A stretch of DNA of 64,000 nt. Origin: Comamonadaceae bacterium. Lineage in GTDB: Bacteria > Pseudomonadota > Gammaproteobacteria > Burkholderiales > Burkholderiaceae_C. The stretch spans positions 23,349 through 87,348 of the forward strand of contig CANCER010000016.1 in the NCBI GenBank assembly GCA_947375135.1, given 5' to 3'. Below are positions 18,776-26,877 of the stretch, piece by piece. The notes beneath the pieces are model-generated. The model was not told the origin of the DNA. It did not search any database and was given only the letters and a program-made list of their open reading frames with translations. The position numbers were made by a program, and so were the translations under genes. The stretch's first letter is position 1, and each line of letters opens with the position of its first letter.

Positions 18776-19966
18776 ATGAACAAGAGAAACCTGATTCGCG
18801 CAGCCGTACTGGCCGCTGTGTCCCCCTGGGTGTTGCTGGGTGCTGCCCATGCCGAAGAAGTGCTGAAGATCGGCGTCAACGGCGTCATGTCCGGCGAGGC
18901 CGCCTCCTGGGGCCTGGTCAACAAGTACTGCGCCGAGACCACGGCCGACATGTACAACGCCAAGGGCGGCGTGGATATTGGCGGCAAGAAGTACAAGCTG
19001 GAGATCGTGGGCCTGGACGACAAGAACGACCCCAAGGTGTCCGTGACGAATGCCGAAAAGCTCACCAGCCAGGGCATCAAGTACATCATCGGACCCAACA
19101 TCGACACCACCGCCCTGGCCGTCAAGCCCGTGATGGAGCGTGCCAAGGCCCTGCATTTCCCCTATGCCTTTGCCAAGGAGTTGTACAAGGCACCCGCCAA
19201 CGCTTCGGTGCTGGGCATGGTGGCCAGCTACCAGGTCGGCCCCATCATTTATGACTACCTCAAGACCAAGAAGGGCGTGAAGTCGATTGCCTTCCTGGCC
19301 CGCAATGAGTCCGACGCCAAGAACCAGCAGGACGAGGGCGTGGAAGCTGCCAAGAAGCTGGGCCTGAATGTGGTGGCCGCCTCCGACAGCTATGAGCCCG
19401 GCACCAAGGACTTCATGCCGGTCATGACCAAGGTCATCCGTGCCAAGCCGGACCATATTGTTCTATCCGGTGTGGCACCGGCCGATGCGCCACTGCTCAA
19501 CCGTGCGGCACGCGACCTGGGCTTCAAGGGAACGATTTCCACCGAGACCGGCCAGGACTCCAAGATCCTGGCCCAGGTGGCCGGTGACAAGGCCAAGGGC
19601 TTCATGAGCGTGGGCGGAGCCTCCACCCCAGAGATCCAGTCTGACTACATGAAAGAATTCATTGCGGCCTACAAGAAGCGCGTGGGCGAATGGAACGACG
19701 AGGCCGGCACCAAGGTGTACGCACTGGAACTGATTCTGGCCGTGCTGAAGAAGAACCCCGCTGCCATCAACGATGTGGAAGTCTTCAAAAAGGAAATGGC
19801 CACATTCTCCATGACCAACCCCTTCGTCAAGGGCGCAACCACCAAGCTGGAATTCACCGGCAATGCGGACTTTGGTCGCCGCAGCCAGGTGGGCGTGCCA
19901 CTGGTCGTCAACGAGTTTGACGGGAAGGAATTCAAGGCCCTGTTTGTTGGAACCATCAAGAACTAA
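18776..19966 (+). CDS. ABC transporter substrate-binding protein, branched-chain amino acid type
   Basis: Periplasmic ligand-binding protein of the HAAT/Liv class. The 396-residue product has a signal peptide (MNKRNLIRAAVLAAVSPWVL, cleavage near AHA-EEV at residue 25) and a Peripla_BP_6 fold with KIGVNGVMSGEAASWGL (near 28), AKGGVDIGGKKYKLEIVGLD and KSIAFLARNESDAKNQQDEG (near 165). It is the first gene of a five-gene transporter operon ending in a GntR regulator. Divergence from the racemase gene and nearness to the urate genes suggest a ureide, purine or hydantoin ligand instead of an amino acid; the sequence alone does not settle it. An RBS (AAAGGAAAG) precedes the ATG. Confidence 0.92.
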   Translation: MNKRNLIRAAVLAAVSPWVLLGAAHAEEVLKIGVNGVMSGEAASWGLVNKYCAETTADMYNAKGGVDIGGKKYKLEIVGLDDKNDPKVSVTNAEKLTSQGIKYIIGPNIDTTALAVKPVMERAKALHFPYAFAKELYKAPANASVLGMVASYQVGPIIYDYLKTKKGVKSIAFLARNESDAKNQQDEGVEAAKKLGLNVVAASDSYEPGTKDFMPVMTKVIRAKPDHIVLSGVAPADAPLLNRAARDLGFKGTISTETGQDSKILAQVAGDKAKGFMSVGGASTPEIQSDYMKEFIAAYKKRVGEWNDEAGTKVYALELILAVLKKNPAAINDVEVFKKEMATFSMTNPFVKGATTKLEFTGNADFGRRSQVGVPLVVNEFDGKEFKALFVGTIKN

Positions 19967-19982
19967 TCTTCTTGGCGGTGGC

Positions 19983-20015
19983 GTCCCCGCCACGGTGGCG
20001 GGGACTTTTGTTTTT
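19983..20015 (+). terminator. Intercistronic hairpin with T-run after the binding-protein gene
   Basis: GTCCCCGCC (19983-19991 region) pairs with GGCGGGGAC ending at 20005 around a five-base loop, followed by TTTTGTTTTT. It has the form of a Rho-independent terminator, but sits between the binding-protein gene and the permease gene of one operon. It is therefore probably an attenuator that keeps the binding protein more abundant than the membrane parts. Confidence 0.8.
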
Positions 20016-20038
20016 GGTTTCTTTATGGAAAGGCTTCC

Positions 20039-20914
20039 ATGCTACAGGTGCTTATAAACGGCATGGTGCTGGGTTCCGTGTACGCCCTCATTGCGCTGGG
20101 GTTGACCATGGTTTTCAGCATCATGCGCGTCGTGAACTTTGCGCACGGCCAGATGTATATGTTGGGCGCGTTTGTCGTCTATTACCTGTACGGTCAATTC
20201 GAACTTCCCTTCTGGTTGGCCCTGCTGGCCTCTGCCATCGTGCTGGGTCTGGTGGGCGTAGCCTTTAACCGCTTCTTCTTCCAGCCGGTGCTGGCCAATG
20301 CCAAGCGTGAGGAGAACTCCATGCTCATGGCCGTTGGCACCGCACTGCTGCTGGAGAATCTGGCGCTCACGGTGTTTGGTGAAAAGCAGCGCGGTGTGCC
20401 ACAAGTTCTGGATGGTTCCTTCATCTTTGGCGACATCGCCGAAGGGGGCGCCATCCTCACCTACCCGAACGCCATGGTGGCCGTGCTGGCCGCCTTCTTC
20501 ATCGTGTCCCTGCTGCTGTTTGTGCAGTACACCCGACCCGGTCGCGCCCTGCGTGCGGTGGCGCAGGACAAGGAAGCTGCACGCCTGCAGGGCGTGGATG
20601 TCAAGGCCACCACCACCCTGGGCTTTGCCATAGGCGCGGCCCTGGCCGGACTGGCCGGCGGCCTGCTGGTAACGGTCTACGGCGTCAACTCGGGGGTGGG
20701 AACCAACATCTCCACCAAGGCCTTCATCATGATCATGATTGGTGGCGCCGGCGTGACCTCCGGGGCCATTGTGGGCGGCATTCTGCTGGGTTTTGCCGAG
20801 GCCATCGGCTACGACCTGCTGCCCGGAAGCCTGACCTATCTGCTGATCTTTGTCGCCATGATCGTCTTCCTGATATTCAAGCCCAACGGGCTGTACGGCA
20901 AGCCCTGGGGCTGA
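20039..20914 (+). CDS. ABC transporter permease, LivH type
   Basis: Inner-membrane permease of the branched-chain-amino-acid-type importer. The 291-residue product has about eight hydrophobic helices and the LivH landmarks: LINGMVLGSVYALIALGLTM at residues 4-23, FAHGQMYMLGAF, RPGRALRAVAQDKEAARLQG (near 178, the EAA-like loop that contacts the ATPases) and GGAGVTSGAIVGGILLGFAE. It is separated from the binding-protein gene by a hairpin terminator and followed by the LivM-type gene 17 bases later. Confidence 0.93.
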   Translation: MLQVLINGMVLGSVYALIALGLTMVFSIMRVVNFAHGQMYMLGAFVVYYLYGQFELPFWLALLASAIVLGLVGVAFNRFFFQPVLANAKREENSMLMAVGTALLLENLALTVFGEKQRGVPQVLDGSFIFGDIAEGGAILTYPNAMVAVLAAFFIVSLLLFVQYTRPGRALRAVAQDKEAARLQGVDVKATTTLGFAIGAALAGLAGGLLVTVYGVNSGVGTNISTKAFIMIMIGGAGVTSGAIVGGILLGFAEAIGYDLLPGSLTYLLIFVAMIVFLIFKPNGLYGKPWG

Positions 20915-20931
20915 AGCACGGAGTACCACAA

Positions 20932-21861
20932 GTGAAATCACAACAATCTCGTGACCTGCAAATCGCAGGGATCTTTCTGGCGCTGCTGCTGGCGCTTCCG
21001 CTGCTGGTGAGCGACTCGCGCTACATGCTGTCGGTTCTGATGAACTGCATGGGTCTGTCGCTCATCGCCTTCGGCGTGTGGCTGACGTTCACCATCGGGC
21101 GCATCAACATCTGCCAGGCCGGCTTTGCCCTGATAGGCGGTTATGCAACAGCCATCTTCCTGACCCGATTCGGCCTGAGCTTCTGGCTGGCCTTGCCGCT
21201 GTCGGCACTGGTGGCCGGCGCGTTGGGGGCCGTGATCGGCAGCTTCATCCTGAAGCTGCGCGGCATCTACTTCTCCATGCTGACCATCTCGCTCACCGAA
21301 GCCATACGCCTCGCCTTTTTGAATGGCGGCAGCTTCACGCAGGGCTCCAAGGGCATCACCGGTCTGCCGCAGCCTTTCGGCGACTCGGCGGTCTGGATGT
21401 ACTACCTGGCCATGGGGCTGCTGGTCTTCGGTTTGTGGCTGACATGGCAGATCCATTACTCGCGGGTGGGGCGCATTTTCCGCGCCATGCGGCTCAACGA
21501 AGACCTGGCCGAAAGCTTTGGCACCAACGTCTGGCGCTACCGGGTGCTGGCCTTCTCGGTGGCCTGCGCGCTCGGTGGTCTGGGTGGCAGCTATTTCGCG
21601 GTATTCACGCAAAGCATTTATCCGCAAAGCTACTCGGTGGAGCACAGCATTTACTACATGTTGTTCTGCTTTCTGGGCGGCCTGGAGTTTGTCAGCGGCG
21701 CCATGGTGGGTGCCTTCGCGCTGACGATTCTGTTTGAGCTGCTGAGCCAGTTCCAGCAGTACCAGACACTGATTTACGGCGTCCTGATGATCATGGTCAT
21801 TCTGGTGCTACCCAACGGACTGATGTCCATTACCTTGAAGCGTAAGGAGGCCCGCGCATGA
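20932..21861 (+). CDS. ABC transporter permease, LivM type
   Basis: Second permease of the importer, 309 residues with about nine hydrophobic segments. Landmarks are GLSLIAFGVWLTFTIGRINI (near 40), CQAGFALIGGYATAIFL, GSFILKLRGIYFSMLTISLT (near 104) and GRIFRAMRLNEDLAESFGTN (near 183, cytoplasmic ATPase-contact loop). The start codon is GTG at 20932, preceded by GGAG about ten bases upstream; no in-frame ATG gives a complete first helix. The stop overlaps the LivG-type gene start by four bases (ATGA). Confidence 0.93.
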   Translation: MKSQQSRDLQIAGIFLALLLALPLLVSDSRYMLSVLMNCMGLSLIAFGVWLTFTIGRINICQAGFALIGGYATAIFLTRFGLSFWLALPLSALVAGALGAVIGSFILKLRGIYFSMLTISLTEAIRLAFLNGGSFTQGSKGITGLPQPFGDSAVWMYYLAMGLLVFGLWLTWQIHYSRVGRIFRAMRLNEDLAESFGTNVWRYRVLAFSVACALGGLGGSYFAVFTQSIYPQSYSVEHSIYYMLFCFLGGLEFVSGAMVGAFALTILFELLSQFQQYQTLIYGVLMIMVILVLPNGLMSITLKRKEARA

Positions 21862-22646
21862 GTGCTCCCATTCTTGAGGCGCGCAACATCACCAAACGAT
21901 TTGGTGGTTTGACGGCCAATGAAGACATCAGCCTGGCCCTGCATGCGCCGGTCGGCCATGTGGTGTCCGTCATAGGTCCCAACGGGGCGGGCAAAAGCAC
22001 CTTTTTCAAAATGCTGTCGGGCTTCATCAAGCCCAGCAGCGGTCAGATCCTGCTGCACGGGCAGGACATCACCGGCATGTCGCCACACCGCATTGCACGG
22101 CTGGGCCTGGTGCGCACCTTCCAGGAAACCACGATTTTCCCGGACCTGACCGCCATGGAACATGTGTCCCTGGCGCACCAACTGCACCGCGAGGCGAGCG
22201 ACCTCGAAGTGATATTTGGCATGCCGCGCGCCCGGGGCGACGAAATCCGCCTGGGCGAAAGTGCCCGCGAAATCCTGGAGCTGATGGAGCTCCACGCCGT
22301 GGGCGACACCGAAGCCCGCCATCTGCCGCAGGGCCTGTTGCGGCTGCTGGGCATGGCCATGGGACTGGCGTCCAGGCCGCAGGTGCTGCTGCTGGATGAG
22401 CCCTATGCCGGGCTCAACCCGGAAGAGACCAACCGTGCCGTGGCCATCACCCGCAAGGTGGCAGCCTCGGGTGTCTCCATCCTGCTGGTCGAGCACGACA
22501 TGAAGGCCGTGATGGCCATATCGGACCGCATCCATGTGCTGTATTTCGGCAAGAAGATTGCCGAGGGCACACCGGCAGAAATTCGTGAAAACCCGAAGGT
22601 GATTGAGGCCTACCTTGGCACCGAAGACGAGGAGTTAGGCCTGTGA
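21858..22646 (+). CDS. ABC transporter ATPase, LivG type
   Basis: Cytoplasmic ATPase of the importer. The 262-residue product has Walker A GPNGAGKSTFFKML (near 38), the Q-loop region RTFQETTIFPDLTAMEHV (near 83), a signature region that reads LPQGLLRLLGMAMGLASRPQ in place of the usual LSGG-type motif, Walker B VLLLDEPYAGLNP (near 174) and the switch His in LLVEHDMKAVM. The signature is degenerate (the normal S-G-G-Q core is P-Q-G-L), while its partner LivF-type ATPase keeps an intact one. It overlaps both flanking genes by four bases. Confidence 0.93.
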   Translation: MSAPILEARNITKRFGGLTANEDISLALHAPVGHVVSVIGPNGAGKSTFFKMLSGFIKPSSGQILLHGQDITGMSPHRIARLGLVRTFQETTIFPDLTAMEHVSLAHQLHREASDLEVIFGMPRARGDEIRLGESAREILELMELHAVGDTEARHLPQGLLRLLGMAMGLASRPQVLLLDEPYAGLNPEETNRAVAITRKVAASGVSILLVEHDMKAVMAISDRIHVLYFGKKIAEGTPAEIRENPKVIEAYLGTEDEELGL

Positions 22647-23377
22647 GCAACGTACCCCACCTGGAACTCAGCGGCGTGTCGCTGCGCTATGACGAAGTGC
22701 GCGCGCTGGACAAGGTCAACATGAAGGTGCCCACCGGTGACATCGTGGCGCTCATAGGCGCCAATGGCGCCGGCAAATCCTCCTGCCTGCGCGCCATCAC
22801 CGGCCTGCGCAAGGTCGTGGAAGGGGAGGTGCGGCTCAATGGCAGCATCATCAATTCGGTGGCCAGCCAGGAAGCCGCACACAAACTGGTGAGTCAGGGC
22901 GTGGCCATGGTGCCTGAGGGGCGCCATGTGTTCCCCTACATGAGCATCAAGGACAACCTCCTGATGGGCGCCTACACCCGCAGCAACAAGGCTGAAATCG
23001 CCACCGACCTGGAGTCGGTGTGCGAGCGCTTTCCCCGCCTCAAGGAGCGTTTTCACCAGCAGGGCTCCAGCCTGTCCGGCGGCGAGCAGCAGATGGTGGC
23101 CATTGGCCGGGCGCTCATGGCCAAGCCCAAGCTGCTGCTGCTGGACGAACCCTCTCTGGGCATTGCGCCGCAAATCATCCGCCTGATTGCCCGCAGCCTG
23201 GTGGAGATCAACAAGAAGGAGGGCATCACCATCGTGCTGGTGGAGCAGAACAGCCGCATGGCCCTGGCGCTTTCAAGCTACGCCTACGTTCTGGAGACAG
23301 GGCATATCGCGCTGGAGGGCCCGTCCAAGGAACTGGTGCACAACGACCATATCAAGCGCCTGTACCTTGGGGGATAA
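22643..23377 (+). CDS. ABC transporter ATPase, LivF type
   Basis: Second ATPase of the importer, 244 residues, with Walker A GANGAGKSSCLRAI (near 39), the signature SLSGGEQQMVAIGRALM (near 143), Walker B LLLLDEPSLGIAPQ (near 167) and switch region IVLVEQNSRMAL. It starts with GTG inside the LivG-type stop region (GTGA overlap) and is followed at once by the GntR gene. The canonical signature here, paired with the altered one in the partner, suggests one fully competent ATP site in the heterodimer. Confidence 0.93.
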   Translation: MSNVPHLELSGVSLRYDEVRALDKVNMKVPTGDIVALIGANGAGKSSCLRAITGLRKVVEGEVRLNGSIINSVASQEAAHKLVSQGVAMVPEGRHVFPYMSIKDNLLMGAYTRSNKAEIATDLESVCERFPRLKERFHQQGSSLSGGEQQMVAIGRALMAKPKLLLLDEPSLGIAPQIIRLIARSLVEINKKEGITIVLVEQNSRMALALSSYAYVLETGHIALEGPSKELVHNDHIKRLYLGG

Positions 23378-23395
23378 TTGACTGCGAAGCCCAAC

Positions 23396-24103
23396 ATGAA
23401 CACCAAACTCACGAACCAGGACATTTACGATCGCATTTACGCTGCGATCAGCGAACGTCGACTTCTGCCTGGCACCAAGCTCAGCGAGGAAAAGCTGGCA
23501 ATGGCCTTCCATGCCAGCCGCACCCGCATGCGGGAGGTGCTGCTGCGCTTGAGCCAGGAGCTGATCGTGGAGATCCACCCCAACCGGGGGGCTTTTGTGG
23601 CAACCCCCAAGCAGGAGGACGTGAGCCAGGTGTTTGCGGTGCGGCGTGCCCTGGAACGGGCCATTGCGGCAGAGCTTTCGGAGTCCAGGCCCGGCTCCGC
23701 CATAGCAGCCCTGCGCAAGCATCTGGAACTGGAGGCCGCAGCGCGCTCCGCCAACGACCATGTGATGCTGGCGCGCCTGACCGGCGAATTCCATGTGCTG
23801 CTGGCAGAGACCACGGGCAACCGCCTCTACACGGAAAACCTGAGGCGCCTGGTGGCACTGACCGGGCTCATCATCGCGCAATACTCGGATGACTCCAACA
23901 GCGCCTGTCCGGAGGACGAGCATTCGCACATTGTTCAGGCAATCGAGGCCGGCGAAACCGCCAAGGCAGAGCACTTGATGCTGGAACATCTTGCGCATGT
24001 TCAAAGTGGAATACACCCCGCTGCGGCGGTGGCCGATGAGGTCGATTTCACGCAGATTTTTGGTCTGCAGTCCGACAGCGCCAGTCGCCGCGATAACGCC
24101 TGA
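23396..24103 (+). CDS. GntR-family regulator with FCD effector domain
   Basis: Probable local repressor of the purine/ureide genes. The 235-residue product has an N-terminal winged helix-turn-helix (about 5-75: DIYDRIYAAISERRLLPGTK, AFHASRTRMREVLLRLSQEL) and a C-terminal all-helical FCD domain (about 90-225) with metal-ligand candidates in HVMLARLTGEFHVLLAETTG and HSHIVQAIEAG. The ATG at 23396 gives a family-like N-terminus; a TTG at 23378, directly after the LivF-type stop, would add six residues. Being last in the transporter operon, with FadR-type GTATAC-centred palindromes nearby, suggests it controls the cluster and itself. The effector is unknown. Confidence 0.88.
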   Translation: MNTKLTNQDIYDRIYAAISERRLLPGTKLSEEKLAMAFHASRTRMREVLLRLSQELIVEIHPNRGAFVATPKQEDVSQVFAVRRALERAIAAELSESRPGSAIAALRKHLELEAAARSANDHVMLARLTGEFHVLLAETTGNRLYTENLRRLVALTGLIIAQYSDDSNSACPEDEHSHIVQAIEAGETAKAEHLMLEHLAHVQSGIHPAAAVADEVDFTQIFGLQSDSASRRDNA

Positions 24104-24805
24104 ACCTGGCCCGACTGGCAAGGCTCCAACCTACGCAGGCGAACAAGGGCTATTGCGTTTTACGCAGTGGGTACTGGACGCCTGACTTTACAGGGACCAG
24201 GCGCAGGCCTGCTATGCACGCGGCTTGCGCGTCGCTGGCCGGCATCACCGCGCTGACCACCTCCACACCATTACCTCTAGGTCGCCAATTGCGGCTGATG
24301 TTGGTCCAGACACTTTGTCCCTTGGATTGTTTTCGCGCCCTCACCGCCGCCGTTAGGCTGCTGCAAGCAACGACGGGTCAAGTGCTGGCACTCTGAAATT
24401 CTCAAGGGCAGGAAACGAGGCACCGACGGCCAGATTGCTGATGAATGTCAGGTCAGAAGATTCGGGGCCCCTAGTGAGTGACAGCTTTTGGCCATAGCGA
24501 ATGTCAGCTTCCAAATTTCACTGGGGTTATTGCGACTTGGGTGTCTTGTCCGCTTTAAGCCCTTAGTGAAAGTAGGCGCGATCAATGCCTGTGACTGTTC
24601 AGGCCAATCGCAGCCACACAAGCGTGAAATTTATTATTCAAGTCTTTCCACATTTCACAATATTTGTTCTTTCAACACACCTTCGATGAAGTCAATTTTC
24701 AACGACAAACTCTCGCCCTGGAAATAGTCCATTCGAGCGAATCCCAGACACAAAGCCACATGGCGACAACGGTTCACCGCCACGGCAAATACCGCGCCAG
24801 CGCTG
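24104..24805. other. 702-base stretch with no recognisable gene
   Basis: Both strands are interrupted by stops. Short open stretches read as plausible protein scraps, such as a minus-strand piece ending near 24354 that includes YGQKLSLTRGPESSDLTFIS, but none has a start, a length or a family match I can recognise. Base composition is more AT-rich than the neighbours, especially from 24480 to 24720. It looks like eroded coding sequence or an old insertion site next to the end of the transporter operon. Confidence 0.5.
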
Positions 24806-25408
24806 ATGCTGCACAAATACCTTCGGTGCCTGCGCCGCCACCAGGCTATCGAGACCTTCAGGGGGGCCTGGACCTTGCAGCTCCTTCGCACGCTGGCCGC
24901 GGTAGCATGCCTTGCGGCGGCGGGGCTCGCCTGCTTCAGCGTCTCTGCAGCGGATGCCGACCGGCCTCAGCCGGGCGCCAAGGGCGAGACCTAGTTCCTG
25001 GATGCCGCGCTGGTACTTCCGGGTGACGTACTGGAGTACAGGGCCAGCTGTTCCAACCGCAGCGCAAGTGCTGTGGCAGTGCTTGCCACACTGCCGATAC
25101 CTGAAAGCACAGAGTACATCCAGGAGCGCGCCACCTCGCGCACCAAAGCCCCTCACACCGTCGCACTGAAAGACGCTCAATGTGCAAAAGAGCCCTTGGT
25201 GCAGAAGATAACAACGCCTAGCGGTGCCGTCCTGTCGCAGCCCCTTCCGTATGCGGCCTACCGGTACGTGCGCTGGGATCTGGGCAAGCTCGCCCCGGGC
25301 AAGTCGGTCGAGGTCAGCGTGCGTGCCCGGGTTTCCCAAAACCCTGACGTGGATGCTGCCGCCGCATACAAGGCTGGCACAAAGGCGCAGCCCCCTGCCA
25401 AGAAATAG
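24806..25408 (+). pseudogene. Exported DUF11-like protein gene broken by an in-frame TAG
   Basis: One frame runs from the ATG at 24806 to the TAA at 25406-25408 with a single amber codon at 24992-24994. Before it lies a signal peptide (LLRTLAAVACLAAAGLACFS, ending AADA). After it the frame continues without a break as LVLPGDVLEYRASCSNRSAS, LATLPIPESTEYI, YRYVRWDLGKLAPGKSVEVS and VRARVSQNP. That order (PGD.LEY..., PIP..TEY, W.LG.LAPG...VRARV) matches small secreted proteins with a conserved-repeat (DUF11-like) domain found in related bacteria. The total would be 200 residues. The match on both sides of the stop indicates a nonsense mutation in an otherwise preserved gene. Confidence 0.7.
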
Positions 25409-25842
25409 CATTTCAACAGCCCCTGGGAGCACCTCCAACTCCCAAAATACTTCAAGAAGCCCACATGAAAAAGCGGAAAAAAATGGGCGAACACCCCGCA
25501 AGGTGTTGTGGGCGGATGCGGGGATTGCCGCGTTGGGCAGTCGCGCTTCTCTGAAGTCTGCCTGTTGCCGCAGACTGCGGGCTGGCAGGTGGTCTCCTGC
25601 ATGCCGACCTCCGCCGCAGGGGTCAGCCAACACATCAACCGCCTGGAAAAATCCCCTGGCTCCCGCTGGTCGACACGTAGCAGCGTTGCAAGTGATCATC
25701 GCACCGGCCATTCCCGACAGGGACTCCCCGCGCACGGGTTTACCCTGAGCGTGACTGCCCATTTCAATGCCCCCTCTAGCCATGGCCTGAACAAGTACGT
25801 AAGCTCCATCGGGTTGTACTGTGAACTTGAAAGGCCCCCCCG
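25409..25842. other. 434-base stretch holding only a LysR-like scrap
   Basis: No intact gene is seen. At about 25607-25680 the plus strand reads SAAGVSQHINRLEKS, the core of a LysR helix-turn-helix, and after a one-base frame change continues as LPLVDT followed by a stop. The rest of a LysR gene is absent. The last 30 bases are the leader of the next gene, with a purine-rich stretch (GAAAGG) before its ATG. Confidence 0.45.
25607..25680 (+). pseudogene. Remnant of a LysR-family helix-turn-helix
   Basis: The translation SAAGVSQHINRLEKS resembles the recognition helix and following turn of LysR proteins (consensus SQ-I--LE--LG). Shifting the frame by one base restores LPLVD, the expected next segment. 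Only about 25 codons survive, so this is a non-functional fragment. Confidence 0.4.
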
Positions 25843-26634
25843 ATGAACACCACCAAACGAAACCTGCTCAGAACGACTGGCGTGGCAGGACTGGGAGCCA
25901 TCGCAGGTTGCGCACTCCCCACGGTTGCGCAGACCCGCATCAAAACGCCATTTGAAGTGCCCGTGACGACGATTCCCATCGTCGGCTCCATGGAAGTGTT
26001 TCCGGTGCGGCGGATTTATTGCATCGGGCGAAATTACGCGGCGCACGCACGTGAAATGGGATCGGACCCCACGCGAGAGCCGCCCTTCTTTTTTCAAAAG
26101 CCGACCGATGCCATTCAGTTTGTGCCCCCCGGCCAAACCATGGAGCACCCCTACCCTCCTTTGACCAAGAACTACCACCACGAAATTGAACTGGTTGCTG
26201 CGTTGTCCAAGGGCGGCCGCAACATCCCGATAGAGCGCGCACTGGATCACGTCTTTGGCTACGCAGTCGGACTCGATATGACCCGACGCGATTTGCAACG
26301 TGCCATGGGCGACCAAAAGAAGCCCTGGGAGATTGGCAAAAGCTTTGACCAGTCGGCACCCATAGGCCCGATCCACCCGGTCAGCAGCTTTGGGCAATTC
26401 AGCCAAGGCGCCATCTGGCTGAAGGTGAATGGGGTGGTCAAGCAAGAAGCGAATCTGGCCATGATGATTTGGTCGGTGGCGGAACAGATCAGCCAACTGT
26501 CTGCCGCCTTTGAGCTCATGCCCGGCGACATCATTTATGCGGGCACGCCGGAGAACGTCGGCCCGGTCGTTCCCGGGGATGTCATGGAGGGCCATATCGA
26601 CGGCCTGCCCCCCATCCGCCTCAAAGTGGTTTAG
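25843..26634 (+). CDS. Fumarylacetoacetate hydrolase-family protein with an export signal
   Basis: The 263-residue product begins with a leader MNTTKRNLLRTTGVAGLGAI followed by AGCALPTVAQT, which could be a Tat-like (KR instead of RR) or lipoprotein signal with Cys near residue 23. Residues 50-263 form an FAH-family fold: IYCIGRNYAAHAREMG (near 58), PFFFQKPTDAIQFV, NYHHEIELVAALSKGG (near 111, two metal-ligand Glu) and FGYAVGLDMTRRDLQ. The family cleaves C-C bonds in acylpyruvates or isomerises/hydrates related acids in the cytoplasm, so an exported member is unusual. It follows the eroded region and seems to be transcribed alone. Confidence 0.88.
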   Translation: MNTTKRNLLRTTGVAGLGAIAGCALPTVAQTRIKTPFEVPVTTIPIVGSMEVFPVRRIYCIGRNYAAHAREMGSDPTREPPFFFQKPTDAIQFVPPGQTMEHPYPPLTKNYHHEIELVAALSKGGRNIPIERALDHVFGYAVGLDMTRRDLQRAMGDQKKPWEIGKSFDQSAPIGPIHPVSSFGQFSQGAIWLKVNGVVKQEANLAMMIWSVAEQISQLSAAFELMPGDIIYAGTPENVGPVVPGDVMEGHIDGLPPIRLKVV

Positions 26635-26877
26635 CGCACCGCATTGCAGCCCCCTGGTGTGCCGCTGTATGGCCGCAGTCGGTGTCGGTGCAGACCTTCA
26701 GGATGCACCACCAGGCCATCCGCCTGCACCCTGACGAATCCGTCAGGTCGGACCGCTTGGAGTAGACCCGGAAGTTGTATTGGACCTGCCACACTGACGC
26801 GTTAAACCGGTATGTCGGCAAGGGTCTGGAAAGGGTCGCGCGGGCGGCGCCCACGCTTTGGGCGGCGCGGTGTTTTT

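Noticed and set aside
24992..24994. The TAG as a programmed recoding site (pyrrolysine or read-through)
   Set aside because: No pyrrolysine system is expected in this lineage and no structure or context typical of recoding is seen; a plain nonsense mutation or read error is simpler.
24692..25783. 363-codon minus-strand frame across the pseudogene region
   Set aside because: It is opposite a frame with a signal peptide and a recognisable secreted domain; its own product is Gly/Arg/Cys-rich with no motif.
26635..26877. A minus-strand continuation before the TauE/SafE stop that reads NASVWQVQYNFRVYSK
   Set aside because: It lies in a different frame past the permease stop, lacks a start and family match, and is too short to support a gene call.
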